A stretch of 47,597 nt of DNA from positions 1-47,597 of the forward strand of contig CALWDW010000060.1 of NCBI GenBank assembly GCA_944376795.1, given 5' to 3'. Below the pieces are notes generated by a model that saw nothing but the letters and a program-made list of their open reading frames with translations, did not search any database and was not told the origin of the DNA. This DNA is from an uncultured Christensenellaceae bacterium (GTDB lineage Bacteria; Bacillota; Clostridia; Christensenellales; UMGS416). Of this stretch, positions 32,284 to 40,844 are shown piece by piece (position 1 is the stretch's first letter; every line of letters starts with the position of its first letter). Both the position numbers and the translations under genes were made by a program.

Positions 32284-32309
32284 AAGGCCGGCGCGGTTGC
32301 GCCGGCCTT
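32284..32309 (+). terminator. hairpin terminator after third URO-D gene
   Basis: AAGGCCGGCGC (32284-32294) pairs with GCGCCGGCCTT (32299-32309), GGTT loop; only a short T tract at the end. Confidence 0.72.
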
Positions 32310-32475
32310 TCGCATGCCGCAAGCATGTGCTGCTTCCGGCTGCCGCATCTGCGCAGCACCAGTCTTTCTTGCCATTGCAACCACCACCGCACACACCAAA
32401 GACTGTCTTTGACATCCTGCATCCATGGGGAAAATAACCGTCAAAACCGACACCATCGTCTATGGGAAAACAGCC

Positions 32476-32503
32476 TTCATGGGTATATACTATATATTAT
32501 AGT
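32476..32503 (+). promoter_or_regulatory. possible promoter of the GH35-like gene
   Basis: TTCATG, 16 bases, TATAGT, in an AT-rich block of overlapping TATA-like elements. The -35 is weak and other placements are possible. Confidence 0.35.
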
Positions 32504-32532
32504 TTTAAATAAATTAAAGCGAGGTATCTGCC

Positions 32533-34179
32533 ATGAAGCACAGCCAGTTTACTGTTCAGGGCGTCCCCTTCTTCTCCCTAGGCGGACAGACCTACAACTC
32601 CACCAGCTATGTCCTTGCCGATATGCCCCTAGCCTTCGAGAGCGTGCGCAAACTGGGCGGCAATACCGTGGCCACCCCTATCTGCTGGCACGCCTTCGAG
32701 CCTACAGAGGGGAAGTTTAACACCAAGTATGTAACGGACATCATCGATCTAGCCCGCATTGAGAAAATGCACTTGATCTTCCTATGGTTCGGATCGTGGA
32801 AGAACGGCAACATGGAATATACCCCCAACTGGGTCAAGTGCGACCGCGCCCGATTTCAGCGGAGCATGTGCCGTGACGGTTCGGAGCTGGGAGTCCTCTC
32901 CTGCCACAGCACGGTGAATCAGGAAGCCGACAAGAAGGCCTTCATCGCCTTCATGCGCCTGCTGAAGGAATACGATGGGGATACACAGACGGTCATCGCC
33001 GTGCAAGTGGAAAACGAACCCGGGATCGTCGGCCCCACCAAGCGGGACTTCTCTCCCCTAGGCCAGAAGGATTACGAGAGCAACGTACCTCAGGTGCTGC
33101 TGGACTATATAGCGGCCCATCCTGAAAGCAAATTGGCGGACTTCCATCGGAAGGCAGGCAGCGCTCCCCAGGGAACCTGGGCGGAAGTTTTCGGTGACTT
33201 CGGCGCCGAAGCCTGTGAGGCCAACGCCCTATGCCGCTATATCAACGGCATCGCCAAAGCCGGCAAGGAGGTCTATGACCTCTTCCTCTACATCAACGTA
33301 TGGCTGGACGGCGGAAGCAAGCCCATGGGCTGGGATCTGGCCGGGGTGGACTATCCTGCCGGCGGCGCGGTGAGCAAGGTGCTGGATATCTGGTACGCCC
33401 AGGCAGACGCCTTGGATGCCATCTGTCCGGACAATTACAAGAACTTTGCCTCCATGCACCGGGATGTCACCGACCTGTACAGCACCAAAACGAAGGAAGG
33501 CTGGCCCCTGTATGTTCCCGAATCCCACGCAGCAGCCCTCAATGCCAGTGAAATGTTCTACGCCATTGTGGACAAGGGCGCTATCGGCTACCACATCTTT
33601 GCCACCGAAGGCGTGCTGGGCCCCGATGGCGAGGTACACGACCGGGCCAAGCCCATGATGCACTCCATGCACATGCTGTCTGCCATCATGCCCGTGCTGC
33701 CTCAGGCATGCCAAGCCGGGAAGGCTATCTCCATTGTGCAGGAACTGGGGGCGCTGGGGCAGCTCTTCCGCTACGATGGCTGGAAGATTCGCGTATCCTA
33801 CAACGGACCCGGTTTCGGCTGGGGCGCCAAGGACCGCCGCCACTACAAGCCGGAATTCCAGGAAGGGGTGCATACCTTCGAAAACGACGGAGAAAAGGGC
33901 CGGGGGATTCTCCTGATCGGAGAAGACGGCTACTATTACCTGGTCGGACACCTAATCCGCCTTTTCTTCGAGCGTCCTGAACCGGCAGACGGCCACTATC
34001 CCATTTCCCTGATCTCGGTGGAGCACCAGGCCAGCAACATGAGCGTACTGGATCTCACCGAAGGTCACTTTGATGAAGAAGGCCGCTATGTGGTGGATCA
34101 CGTCCGCAATGGCGACGAGAAGCACGGCATCTGGGCTATGTGGGACTGCGGGGTCATCCGTTTTAAGATGGAGGGCTAA
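32533..34179 (+). CDS. GH35-like glycosidase (DUF5597 domain)
   Basis: A 548-residue cytoplasmic TIM-barrel glycosidase. The barrel starts VQGVPFFSLGGQTYNSTSY, with HAFEPTEGKF (53-62) as in GH35/GH42 enzymes; the acid/base Glu162 lies in VQVENEPG and the nucleophile Glu330 in YVPESH. The C-terminal about 150 residues match the DUF5597-type beta domain (RILLIGEDGYYYLVG and similar). Such enzymes usually remove beta-galactosyl units. No signal peptide, so substrate would be imported. AGCGAGGTA precedes the ATG. It sits near the ABC importer but on the opposite strand with its own terminator. A family between GH35 and GH42 is certain, the exact sugar is not. Confidence 0.85.
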   Translation: MKHSQFTVQGVPFFSLGGQTYNSTSYVLADMPLAFESVRKLGGNTVATPICWHAFEPTEGKFNTKYVTDIIDLARIEKMHLIFLWFGSWKNGNMEYTPNWVKCDRARFQRSMCRDGSELGVLSCHSTVNQEADKKAFIAFMRLLKEYDGDTQTVIAVQVENEPGIVGPTKRDFSPLGQKDYESNVPQVLLDYIAAHPESKLADFHRKAGSAPQGTWAEVFGDFGAEACEANALCRYINGIAKAGKEVYDLFLYINVWLDGGSKPMGWDLAGVDYPAGGAVSKVLDIWYAQADALDAICPDNYKNFASMHRDVTDLYSTKTKEGWPLYVPESHAAALNASEMFYAIVDKGAIGYHIFATEGVLGPDGEVHDRAKPMMHSMHMLSAIMPVLPQACQAGKAISIVQELGALGQLFRYDGWKIRVSYNGPGFGWGAKDRRHYKPEFQEGVHTFENDGEKGRGILLIGEDGYYYLVGHLIRLFFERPEPADGHYPISLISVEHQASNMSVLDLTEGHFDEEGRYVVDHVRNGDEKHGIWAMWDCGVIRFKMEG

Positions 34180-34206
34180 GGCTGGAGACTCTCCTGCATA
34201 GAAAAG

Positions 34207-34247
34207 GGCGCGCTGCAAGCATAAGCATTTGCAGCGTGCCTTTTTTT
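34207..34247 (+). terminator. intrinsic terminator of the GH35-like gene
   Basis: GGCGCGCTGCAA (34207-34218) pairs with TTGCAGCGTGCC (34229-34240; one G-T pair), followed by seven T residues. Confidence 0.95.
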
Positions 34248-34315
34248 GTGGGCGCAGGCGCTTCCCCAGCGCGGCCCGTTCTGCCGGAAAAGAAGCCTGA
34301 CCCACGCTCGGGGTC

Positions 34316-35212
34316 CTATTCCCCTCCCTCTGCCGCCAGGGTCTTCGCGCATTCCCGGCAGACCGCCATAAACACCTGCGCCGCAGGGGTAAGGAACTTG
34401 TTTTTGTGGTAAATCAAGGAAAACTGCCGCCGCACCGGGGGAAGCGGCAAGCGAAGCAGCCGTCCTTGTTCCAATTCCACCCGTACCAAATGGCAGGGGA
34501 ACAATGAAATCCCCAGGCCTCGCTCTACGCCGCGCACCAAAGCCTGCGTACTAGCGCTCTGCCACAGCGGTGTGATCCGCAGACCCGCCAGTTCCATCAG
34601 GCTGTCAAAACTGGCCCGGACCGCGCTGTCGCGCTCCCGCAGCAGAAAATCCTCCCCAGCCAAATCCTGCAGAGAAAGCGTCTCTCTCCCTGCCAAGGGA
34701 TGGGACGGACCGCACATCAAGGCCAGCGTGTCTTCCAGAAAAGCATCCTGCAAAATGTTAGGGCTGTGCACAGGTCCTTCCACCATAGCCAGATCCAGCG
34801 TATTATCCAGAATACGTGCCTCCAGGCTGCCCGTACTGTCAACAACCGCCTGCACCCGGATCCCCGGACGCTGCCGGCCAAAGTCCTCTACACACCGGGG
34901 CAGCAACACATTGCCCGTGGTAATGCTGGCCCCCACCCGCAAGAGTCCCGCCTGGTCGCCGTTTTTCATGCTCTGCTCCAACTCATCAAAAAGCTGGGTA
35001 ATGTGGCTGGCATAGGTCCGAAAAAGCCGACCGGTATCCGTCAGATGCAGCCGCCCGCCCATACGGTCAAAGAGGCGCACCCCGTAGTAGTCCTCCAGTT
35101 CCCGCAGTGCTTGGCTCACCGATGGCTGGGCCATATACATAGCCCTGGCCGCAGCCGTCACCCCACCCTGCTGACAGACTGCTAAAAATATCCGCATATG
35201 CCGCAGTGTCAT
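34316..35212 (-). CDS. LysR-family regulator next to chrA pair
   Basis: A 298-residue LysR-type regulator (HTH: FLAVCQQGGVTAAARAMYMA then QPSVSQALRELEDYYG; effector domain from about residue 90). It is divergent from the chromate-type transporter genes with a 100-base shared region containing promoters for both directions and an inverted repeat, so it probably controls that operon and itself. AGGAGGA is upstream of the ATG. The effector could be an anion such as chromate or sulfate, or an organic compound; nothing in the sequence decides this. Confidence 0.92.
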   Translation of the reverse strand: MTLRHMRIFLAVCQQGGVTAAARAMYMAQPSVSQALRELEDYYGVRLFDRMGGRLHLTDTGRLFRTYASHITQLFDELEQSMKNGDQAGLLRVGASITTGNVLLPRCVEDFGRQRPGIRVQAVVDSTGSLEARILDNTLDLAMVEGPVHSPNILQDAFLEDTLALMCGPSHPLAGRETLSLQDLAGEDFLLRERDSAVRASFDSLMELAGLRITPLWQSASTQALVRGVERGLGISLFPCHLVRVELEQGRLLRLPLPPVRRQFSLIYHKNKFLTPAAQVFMAVCRECAKTLAAEGGE

Positions 35213-35222
35213 GGCGTCCTCC

Positions 35223-35240
35223 TATAGGTTTACACCTATA
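35223..35240. promoter_or_regulatory. inverted repeat, candidate LysR operator
   Basis: TATAGGT (35223-35229) and ACCTATA (35234-35240), 4-base spacer, in the leader between the LysR -10 and its ATG. Confidence 0.5.
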
Positions 35241-35251
35241 TATTTTATTGC

Positions 35252-35280
35252 ATTATACTATTTTACATATCCTTTGGCAA
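35252..35280 (-). promoter_or_regulatory. sigma-A promoter of the LysR gene
   Basis: On the minus strand, TTGCCA (35280-35275), 17 bases, TATAAT (35257-35252). Confidence 0.85.
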
Positions 35281-35290
35281 GGCATACACT
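35262..35290 (+). promoter_or_regulatory. sigma-A promoter of the chrA operon
   Basis: TTTACA (35262-35267), 17 bases, TACACT (35285-35290). It overlaps the divergent LysR promoter, so the two compete or are jointly controlled. Confidence 0.65.
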
Positions 35291-35312
35291 GGGAAGGAAA
35301 GGAGGCCTTCCT

Positions 35313-35888
35313 ATGCCTATCCAAGCACGCAAGCTGGGCCAGCTCTTTACCAGCACGTTAACCCTCAGCGCCTGCACCTTTGGAGGCGGTTTTGTCATCA
35401 TCCCCCTCATGAAGCGTCAATTTGTAGACCGTCTAGGCTATCTTCCGGAGGAAGAAATGCTCAATTTGGCGGCCATCGCCCAATCTGCTCCCGGAGCCGT
35501 TGCCGTCAATGCTTCTATTCTGCTGGGCTACCGCGTAGCCGGTATAGCCGGCACACTGGCCGCCATTGCAGGAACCATCCTGCCGCCTATGGTCATCCTC
35601 TCCATCATTTCTCTCTGCTATGACGCCTTCCGCAGCAATCTCATTGTGGCCGCTGTCCTCAAAGGCATGCAGGCCGGGGTAGCCGCAGTCATCGCCGACG
35701 TCGTGCTCCAGATGGGTTGGCAGGTACTCCGGAGCAAAAGCCTCCTCTCCATCGGCATCATGGTGGGCGCCTTCCTCGCGACCTACTGGCTGGGCATCAA
35801 CGTGGTCTGGATCATACTGGCCAGCGGGTTTCTGGGCGCAGCCCGGGCTTATGTACGCTACCGCCGGGAAAGGAGGGAGCAGCCATGA
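35313..35888 (+). CDS. half-size chromate (CHR) family transporter, first subunit
   Basis: A 191-residue short CHR transporter, one of a pair. It has the family motif CTFGGGFVIIPLMK with QFVD and AQSAPGAVAVNASILLGYRVAG. About five transmembrane segments. In short-CHR pairs both halves are needed; they may export chromate or another oxyanion. AAAGGAGG lies eight bases before the ATG at 35313. The second half begins within the stop codon (ATGA), so translation is coupled. Confidence 0.9.
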   Translation: MPIQARKLGQLFTSTLTLSACTFGGGFVIIPLMKRQFVDRLGYLPEEEMLNLAAIAQSAPGAVAVNASILLGYRVAGIAGTLAAIAGTILPPMVILSIISLCYDAFRSNLIVAAVLKGMQAGVAAVIADVVLQMGWQVLRSKSLLSIGIMVGAFLATYWLGINVVWIILASGFLGAARAYVRYRRERREQP

Positions 35889-36460
35889 GCTACGCCGCCC
35901 TATTCTGGAGCTTCTGTCAAATCGGCCTATTCAGCATCGGAGGCGGTTACGCCGCGCTCCCCCTGATCCAGGCGCAGACCGTACAGCTTCACTCCTGGCT
36001 GACCCTGGAACAGTTTACCGACCTCATTACCATCGCCGAGATGACCCCCGGCCCCATCGCCATCAATGCCGCCACCTTCGTCGGCATGCAATTGGCTTCG
36101 GTCCCCGGAGCCATTGTTGCCACGCTGGGCTGTATTCTTCCCTCCTGCGTCATCGTGTCTCTTCTGGCCCTCTTTTACTATAAGCATCAGAATTCCCCCG
36201 GTATTCAAGGAATCCTCTCCGGGCTGCGCCCTGCTGTCGTGGCCCTGATTGCCTCGGCGGGCGTAACCATCCTGGTAGGGGCCCTTTTCGGGGAGAACGG
36301 ATTTGTTTGGAATATCCAAGCCATGGATTTCATTGCCCTGGGTTTGTTCGCCGCGGCGCTCCTGGTACTGCGTCGTTTCAAACCCAACGCCATCTATGTC
36401 ATGCTTGGGACCGGCGTTGTGGGGGGCATCCTCTATCTCATAGCCGGTCTAGGAGGGTAA
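35885..36460 (+). CDS. half-size chromate (CHR) family transporter, second subunit
   Basis: A 191-residue protein with the matching motifs FSIGGGYAALPLIQ and AEMTPGPIAINAATFVGMQ. It overlaps the first subunit by four bases. Two 191-residue halves together equal one full-length ChrA. It is followed by a small unknown gene after five bases. Confidence 0.9.
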   Translation: MSYAALFWSFCQIGLFSIGGGYAALPLIQAQTVQLHSWLTLEQFTDLITIAEMTPGPIAINAATFVGMQLASVPGAIVATLGCILPSCVIVSLLALFYYKHQNSPGIQGILSGLRPAVVALIASAGVTILVGALFGENGFVWNIQAMDFIALGLFAAALLVLRRFKPNAIYVMLGTGVVGGILYLIAGLGG

Positions 36461-36464
36461 TCGC

Positions 36465-36926
36465 ATGATGATACGCATTGCTAAGGTGCCATGGCGGCTG
36501 ACGCTTCAGGATTCTCACGGGCAAGCGCTTTGCCGCATCCAAAGCCAGTGGCGCCGCAAGGAGATCCGCGGCCCAGATGCGGCCCTTTGGGGCCGTGTAT
36601 GGATGCAGGACATCCACGGTCGGGAACGTCAGTACTGCATGGAAGGCCCACTCCTACCCACGGCCATCGCCCGGCCCCAATATAACAGTTCCCCGGCGCC
36701 GCTCCTTCCTCCCCGTGCTTCGGAACTCACGCTGACACTGGACGGCTTCCTCTGGCAGGTCCGCAGAACGAACCAGGACACGGTGCTCTTCCTATGCTGC
36801 GGTCGGAAAGCTGGCATCCTGAAAGAGCATACATTAGAAACCGTCGAAGGAGACCTTCCCCTTTGGGCAGGTCTTCTCGCCGTGATGCAGTTCATGGATA
36901 GCGAAGGAGAGCCTCCGTTGGTCTGA
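36465..36926 (+). CDS. hypothetical protein in the chrA operon
   Basis: A 153-residue soluble protein with no recognised domain, signal peptide or membrane segment. It is rich in Arg, Trp and Gln, with a mostly beta-like pattern (LTLQDSHGQALCRIQSQW, LTLDGFLWQVRRTN, TVLFLCCGRKAG). AGGAGGG before the ATG at 36465 and a five-base gap to chrA indicate cotranscription; a long terminator follows. The coupling suggests an accessory role to the transporter, but that is inference. Confidence 0.6.
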   Translation: MMIRIAKVPWRLTLQDSHGQALCRIQSQWRRKEIRGPDAALWGRVWMQDIHGRERQYCMEGPLLPTAIARPQYNSSPAPLLPPRASELTLTLDGFLWQVRRTNQDTVLFLCCGRKAGILKEHTLETVEGDLPLWAGLLAVMQFMDSEGEPPLV

Positions 36927-36930
36927 CTGC

Positions 36931-36993
36931 AAAACCCCCGCGTGGCAGGCAAGATCTCATAGAGATCCCAGTCCTTGCCAGGCAGGGGTTTTT
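36931..36993. terminator. bidirectional terminator between convergent operons
   Basis: AAAACCCC (36931-36938) pairs with GGGGTTTTT (36985-36993); an inner GGCAAG/CTTGCC stem (36948-36953, 36974-36979) and a GATCTC/GAGATC hairpin lie inside. It separates the chrA operon from the ProX-like gene. Confidence 0.8.
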
Positions 36994-37017
36994 CTTTGTA
37001 CAGCGGATCGAAGGGAA

Positions 37018-37563
37018 TCATGTTCCCGCGGGCACGCTCTGGGCATTTTCCGCCTGGATCGGAATCGACGTCCAAATGACGGGGTTTCCCATAGCCTCCA
37101 AAAAGCGTTCCAAATCCCGGCTTTCCAGGGTCACTGTAGCCGTATTGACCCCCGGATGAAAGCTTACCAACGGCAAACCCCGGAGATCCTGGTCGATTAC
37201 CACGGTAATATCCCGGGCGCCCGGCCATACCAAGGCCAGTGGACTCACCGCGCCCGGAACTAAGCCCAGATGATCGTACAACTCCTCCGGTGTGGTCAGC
37301 TGCAGCTTGGCCGGCCCCACCTGATAACCCAACACCCGCAGGTCAGGCCGCTTTTCCTCGCTGACCACCACCAGGTAGAAGAGCTCTCCCCGTCCTCGGC
37401 GTACGGGCGTCAAGAACAGGTTTTTGCAGTGGCGCCCCCTCTCATCGTAGGCCGCACGAACCCGCTGGGCCTCCGCCACGGTACGCACAGGTTCATGATG
37501 GATGACCCGATAGGGAATGGAAAGCTCCTTCAGCCGATGATAAATCATTTCCTCCAAGGACAT
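37018..37563 (-). CDS. YbaK/ProX-type prolyl-tRNA editing-domain protein
   Basis: A 181-residue free-standing editing domain. HHEPVRTVAEAQ, GRHCKNLFL (Lys in KNLFL is a catalytic-site residue), LVVVSEEKRPDLRVLG, GLVPGAVSPLAL and FHPGVNTATVTL fit the PrdX/ProXp group that deacylates mischarged tRNA-Pro (Ala- or Cys-tRNA-Pro). The ATG at 37563 has AGGAGG; the longer frame to 37734 crosses the upstream gene and is not used. It is transcribed alone, between terminators. The specific amino acid removed cannot be read from the sequence. Confidence 0.9.
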   Translation of the reverse strand: MSLEEMIYHRLKELSIPYRVIHHEPVRTVAEAQRVRAAYDERGRHCKNLFLTPVRRGRGELFYLVVVSEEKRPDLRVLGYQVGPAKLQLTTPEELYDHLGLVPGAVSPLALVWPGARDITVVIDQDLRGLPLVSFHPGVNTATVTLESRDLERFLEAMGNPVIWTSIPIQAENAQSVPAGT

Positions 37564-37587
37564 GAGCGATTGCCTCCTATCAGCGAT

Positions 37588-37619
37588 AAAAAAAGGCCCT
37601 TCATCTGCATGAAGGGCCT
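37588..37619 (-). terminator. intrinsic terminator of the zinc-ribbon gene
   Basis: On the minus strand, AGGCCCTTCAT/ATGAAGGGCCT (37619-37594) with four-base loop, followed by seven T residues (37594-37588). Confidence 0.95.
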
Positions 37620-37642
37620 CCAGTCGCAAAAGATAACTGTGA

Positions 37643-37912
37643 TTAGCGGCGACGGGCGTCAAAGCACTCGCGGCAGTACACAGGGCGGCCCTCAGTGGGC
37701 TGGAAGGGCACCTGGGTGGGGCGTCCGCACTCATCGCAGATCACGTCGTACATCTCGCGGGTACGGCGGGTAGAACGGCGGGCGGCACGGCAAGCGGGGC
37801 AGCGTCCGGGCTCATTCTCAAAGCCCTTCTCGGCGAAGAAGGCCTGCTCATCGGCGGAGAAAACGAACTCCTTGCCACACTCTTTGCAAGTAAGGGTCTT
37901 GTCCTGATACAT
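37643..37912 (-). CDS. small double zinc-ribbon protein
   Basis: An 89-residue protein with two CxxC pairs per finger: CKEC...CPAC in the first half and CDEC...CREC in the second, so two treble-clef/zinc-ribbon units; an Arg-rich loop (RAARRSTRRTR) lies between. It matches the probable zinc-ribbon domain proteins common in Clostridia, of unknown role, probably nucleic-acid- or protein-binding. GAGGAGG lies nine bases before the ATG at 37912. It has its own promoter and terminator. Confidence 0.85.
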   Translation of the reverse strand: MYQDKTLTCKECGKEFVFSADEQAFFAEKGFENEPGRCPACRAARRSTRRTREMYDVICDECGRPTQVPFQPTEGRPVYCRECFDARRR

Positions 37913-38028
37913 TGGTTGGTTCCTCCTCAAAATTAAATACCCTGGAAATGGGAAGCTTCATTCGTTGAATCCCATCACCATGGCATGGAGAAGGAATGAC
38001 GAAGACTCTCTATTCGCGGGTCATAGCT

Positions 38029-38056
38029 ATTATAACACAAGTTCCGGATTTGTACA
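38029..38056 (-). promoter_or_regulatory. sigma-A promoter of the zinc-ribbon gene
   Basis: On the minus strand, TGTACA (38056-38051), 16 bases, TATAAT (38034-38029) with a TG upstream of the -10. Confidence 0.7.
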
Positions 38057-38074
38057 GATGTTTTTTCCTTTTGC

Positions 38075-38103
38075 TCATGATTTTTTCAAAAGGGCGCACA
38101 CTA
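38075..38103 (+). promoter_or_regulatory. candidate sigma-G-type promoter of the ger operon
   Basis: TCATG (38075-38079), 17 bases, CACACTA (38097-38103). This resembles the sigma-G pattern (GHATR, 17-18 bases, CATWMTA), which ger operons normally use. Fit is partial. Confidence 0.45.
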
Positions 38104-38130
38104 GAGGCATATTCGCAAGGAGGTGCCGCC

Positions 38131-39666
38131 ATGTTCTTTCGCAAGGAAAAAGATCCCGTCCTGCCTCTGCACCCCCAGGACACGCCGGGAGAGGGCATGC
38201 CTCCCACAACAGCCAATGTGAAAGCCTTCTTGGGCCGCAGCAGCGACTACGTTCAGCGGGATATCGTCATTGGTCCGGGCCGCATCCCAGCCAGCCTAAT
38301 TTATTTTGACGGCATGGTCTCCTCCCAGTTGCTGGACGACCATGTCATGCGGCCCCTGACCCAGGAATCCACCCTAGCCGGCTGCCGCAATCCCACCCAA
38401 ATATTGGACGCCCTGCAGGATGGGGCGGCGCCCTTCACGGAAATCAACCGGCGCGGCAGCCTCGCCGACGCGCTCAAGGACATCATGTTCGGCGGGGCGG
38501 TCCTGACCTTCCCCAAGGGCAAAGAGGCCATGACCTTCCGGGCCAAAGGCTTCCAGACCCGCGCCGTTTCCACCTCCACCGACGAGGACACCATCAAGGC
38601 CTCCAAAGAGGCCTTCATTGAGTCCATCCGCACCAACACCAGCCTGGTCCGCCGGAAGCTGGCCACCCCATACCTGGTCATGGAGGATATGACCATCGGC
38701 CGCCAGAGCCAAACCTTGGTTACCATCGCCCACCTATCCAACATCACAAATCCCCGGCTGGTGGAGGAGGTCAAGGCGCGGTTGGAGGCCATCGACACCG
38801 ATGGCCTCCTGGTATCCGGCTTCATCGAAGAGGCCATCACCGAAACCGCCGCCAATCCCTTTCCCCAGTTCATGCACACGGAGCGGCCCGACAAGTTCTG
38901 CATCGGACTTCTGCAGGGCGCGGTGGGCATCCTCATCAACGGACTGCCCATTGCCTACCTAACCCCTATGGTCTTCCATAACTTCTTCCGCGACCCAGAG
39001 GATTACGCCCACCACTATATCTACGGAACATTCCTTCGGGTACTACGCTACGTGATGTTCTTTATGAGCCTGGTGCTGCCGGCAACCTTCATTTCCATCA
39101 CCAATTTTCACCAGGAAATGGTGCCCATCCCATTAGCCCTGGCTATACAGTCCGCCCAGGAAGGCGTTCCCCTCCCCGGAACCCTGGAAATGCTGATCCT
39201 GTTACTGGCCGGGGAGGTCCTTACCCAGGCCGGACTGCGCCTGCCCAAGAGCATCGGGCAGACGGTCTCCATCATTGGGGGACTGGTTATCGGGGAAGCG
39301 GCAGTCTCGGCAAAATTCCTCTCTCCGGGCGTGGTGGTTGTCGCAGCGATTGCCATCATCTGCAGCTACACCATGATTAACCAGGACTTTAGCAATGCGC
39401 TGCGGATTTGGCGCTTCATCCTGGCGGCAGCCGCCTGCGTTGCCGGGCTCTACGGGATGATTATGGCCGGGCTCTGGATGCTCCTCTCGCTATCCGGACT
39501 GGAATGCTATGGCATCCCTTACCTCTCCCCAACACTGGCCAGTCGGCCCAAGGATATGCCGCCCTCCGCCGTCCGTGCGCCGCTTTCCGACTTAATACGG
39601 CGCCCGCCCTGGCTCCGGAGCGGCAACCGCCGCAAGACCCAGCCTCTTGAGGAGAACGCACCATGA
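38131..39666 (+). CDS. spore germination receptor A subunit (GerA family)
   Basis: A 511-residue GerA/GerAA-family protein: a large soluble N-terminal part (about 1-280, with DIVIGPGRIPASLIYFDGM, TFPKGKEAMTFRAKGFQTR and VIEDMTIGR-like text as LVMEDMTIGRQS), then several transmembrane segments (about 300-470). It forms the inner-membrane germinant receptor with B and C subunits. AAGGAGGT is eight bases before the ATG at 38131, which begins after the sigma-G-like promoter. The C gene starts four bases before its stop. Assignment is certain at family level; the germinant is unknown. Confidence 0.95.
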   Translation: MFFRKEKDPVLPLHPQDTPGEGMPPTTANVKAFLGRSSDYVQRDIVIGPGRIPASLIYFDGMVSSQLLDDHVMRPLTQESTLAGCRNPTQILDALQDGAAPFTEINRRGSLADALKDIMFGGAVLTFPKGKEAMTFRAKGFQTRAVSTSTDEDTIKASKEAFIESIRTNTSLVRRKLATPYLVMEDMTIGRQSQTLVTIAHLSNITNPRLVEEVKARLEAIDTDGLLVSGFIEEAITETAANPFPQFMHTERPDKFCIGLLQGAVGILINGLPIAYLTPMVFHNFFRDPEDYAHHYIYGTFLRVLRYVMFFMSLVLPATFISITNFHQEMVPIPLALAIQSAQEGVPLPGTLEMLILLLAGEVLTQAGLRLPKSIGQTVSIIGGLVIGEAAVSAKFLSPGVVVVAAIAIICSYTMINQDFSNALRIWRFILAAAACVAGLYGMIMAGLWMLLSLSGLECYGIPYLSPTLASRPKDMPPSAVRAPLSDLIRRPPWLRSGNRRKTQPLEENAP

Positions 39667-40844
39667 TCAAGCGCATTCTATGTCTTCTGCTCTGCTTGGC
39701 GCCCCTGACGGCATCGGGATGCGCCACCTTCGGTCGCTCTTATATTGAGTTCAGTCAGATGGACCTGGTCCAGGCCCTGGGACTGGATCTGGCCGACGAC
39801 GGCAGCAACGAAATCATCGTCACCGCCATCAGCCGGGTCAGCGGCGAAGCCGGCGACGGCAACGGATCGGGCGCCCAAAAGGCCCGGGTCAGCATTGGGC
39901 GAGGCAGCACCCTCATGGAGGCCCTTAGCAGCATGTCGTCCTACACCGACAAGGAGCTCTTCCTGGGGCACACCTCCCATATCATCGTAGGCGAGCGTTT
40001 GGCACGGCACGGTTTGGGACAAATCATTGACTTCTTTATCCGAAACTACCGCATCCGCATGGATTTATCGGTCACCATTGCCCGGGAATCCACAGCCTGC
40101 GACTTTATCCGTGCCTCCGTACCTACATCCCAGTTCCTCACCGACCGGCTGGACCGCCTCTACCAGGCCAATACCCAGGTTTCCACCATCATCCCCATGC
40201 GCTGCGTGGATATCTTCGCTTCGCTGCTGGAGCCCACCTCCACCCAGCAGATCCCCTATGTTCGCTACCTTTCCGGGGAGATGACCGGGCTCGCTGAGGA
40301 GAACCCCATTCTCCTCAGCGGCTATGGCGTCTGCAGCCAGGGCAGGCTCCTGGGCTATCTGGATGATTCTGCCGCCGTTGGGTACAATTGGCTTGCCGGC
40401 GACATTCATTCTCACACCTACGTGGTTCGCGATCTGGAGCACAACCTGGTCGCCCTGGCCATTTCCTACAGCAAGAGCCAGGTATCCGTCGAAATCCTGG
40501 ATGACGCCCCCTATGTCACCTGCCACATCGACGTAACTGCCGTGCTGACCGAATCCAACGCCGCATACAGCCTCTACACCCCAGAAGACCTGGACGCCAT
40601 GGCTGCCCAGCTCACCCAGCAGATTGAGTCGCAGCTGCTGGAGGTCATCGAGATCTCCCGGCAATGGGGGGTAGATATTCTGGGAATCGGCGCACGAATC
40701 GCTGCCAGCCAACCCCGGCTGTGGGAGAGCCTTTCCAGCCACTGGAGCCAGGTCTATCCCCAGTCGGTCTTTGCCCTGGATGTTGAGACCCTGGTACAAA
40801 ATGCATACCAAAATAACCGCATTCCTACGGAGGACACACCATGA
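39663..40844 (+). CDS. spore germination receptor C subunit lipoprotein (GerAC)
   Basis: A 393-residue lipoprotein of the GerAC family. Signal sequence with lipobox TASGC at Cys20, then the domain with QMDLVQALGLDLA, SYTDKELFLGHTSHIIVGE and EVIEISRQWGVDILGIG. It is the membrane-anchored C subunit, facing outward. It overlaps the A gene (ATGA), and its own stop overlaps the next gene's start by four bases, so the four genes form one coupled operon. Confidence 0.95.
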   Translation: MIKRILCLLLCLAPLTASGCATFGRSYIEFSQMDLVQALGLDLADDGSNEIIVTAISRVSGEAGDGNGSGAQKARVSIGRGSTLMEALSSMSSYTDKELFLGHTSHIIVGERLARHGLGQIIDFFIRNYRIRMDLSVTIARESTACDFIRASVPTSQFLTDRLDRLYQANTQVSTIIPMRCVDIFASLLEPTSTQQIPYVRYLSGEMTGLAEENPILLSGYGVCSQGRLLGYLDDSAAVGYNWLAGDIHSHTYVVRDLEHNLVALAISYSKSQVSVEILDDAPYVTCHIDVTAVLTESNAAYSLYTPEDLDAMAAQLTQQIESQLLEVIEISRQWGVDILGIGARIAASQPRLWESLSSHWSQVYPQSVFALDVETLVQNAYQNNRIPTEDTP

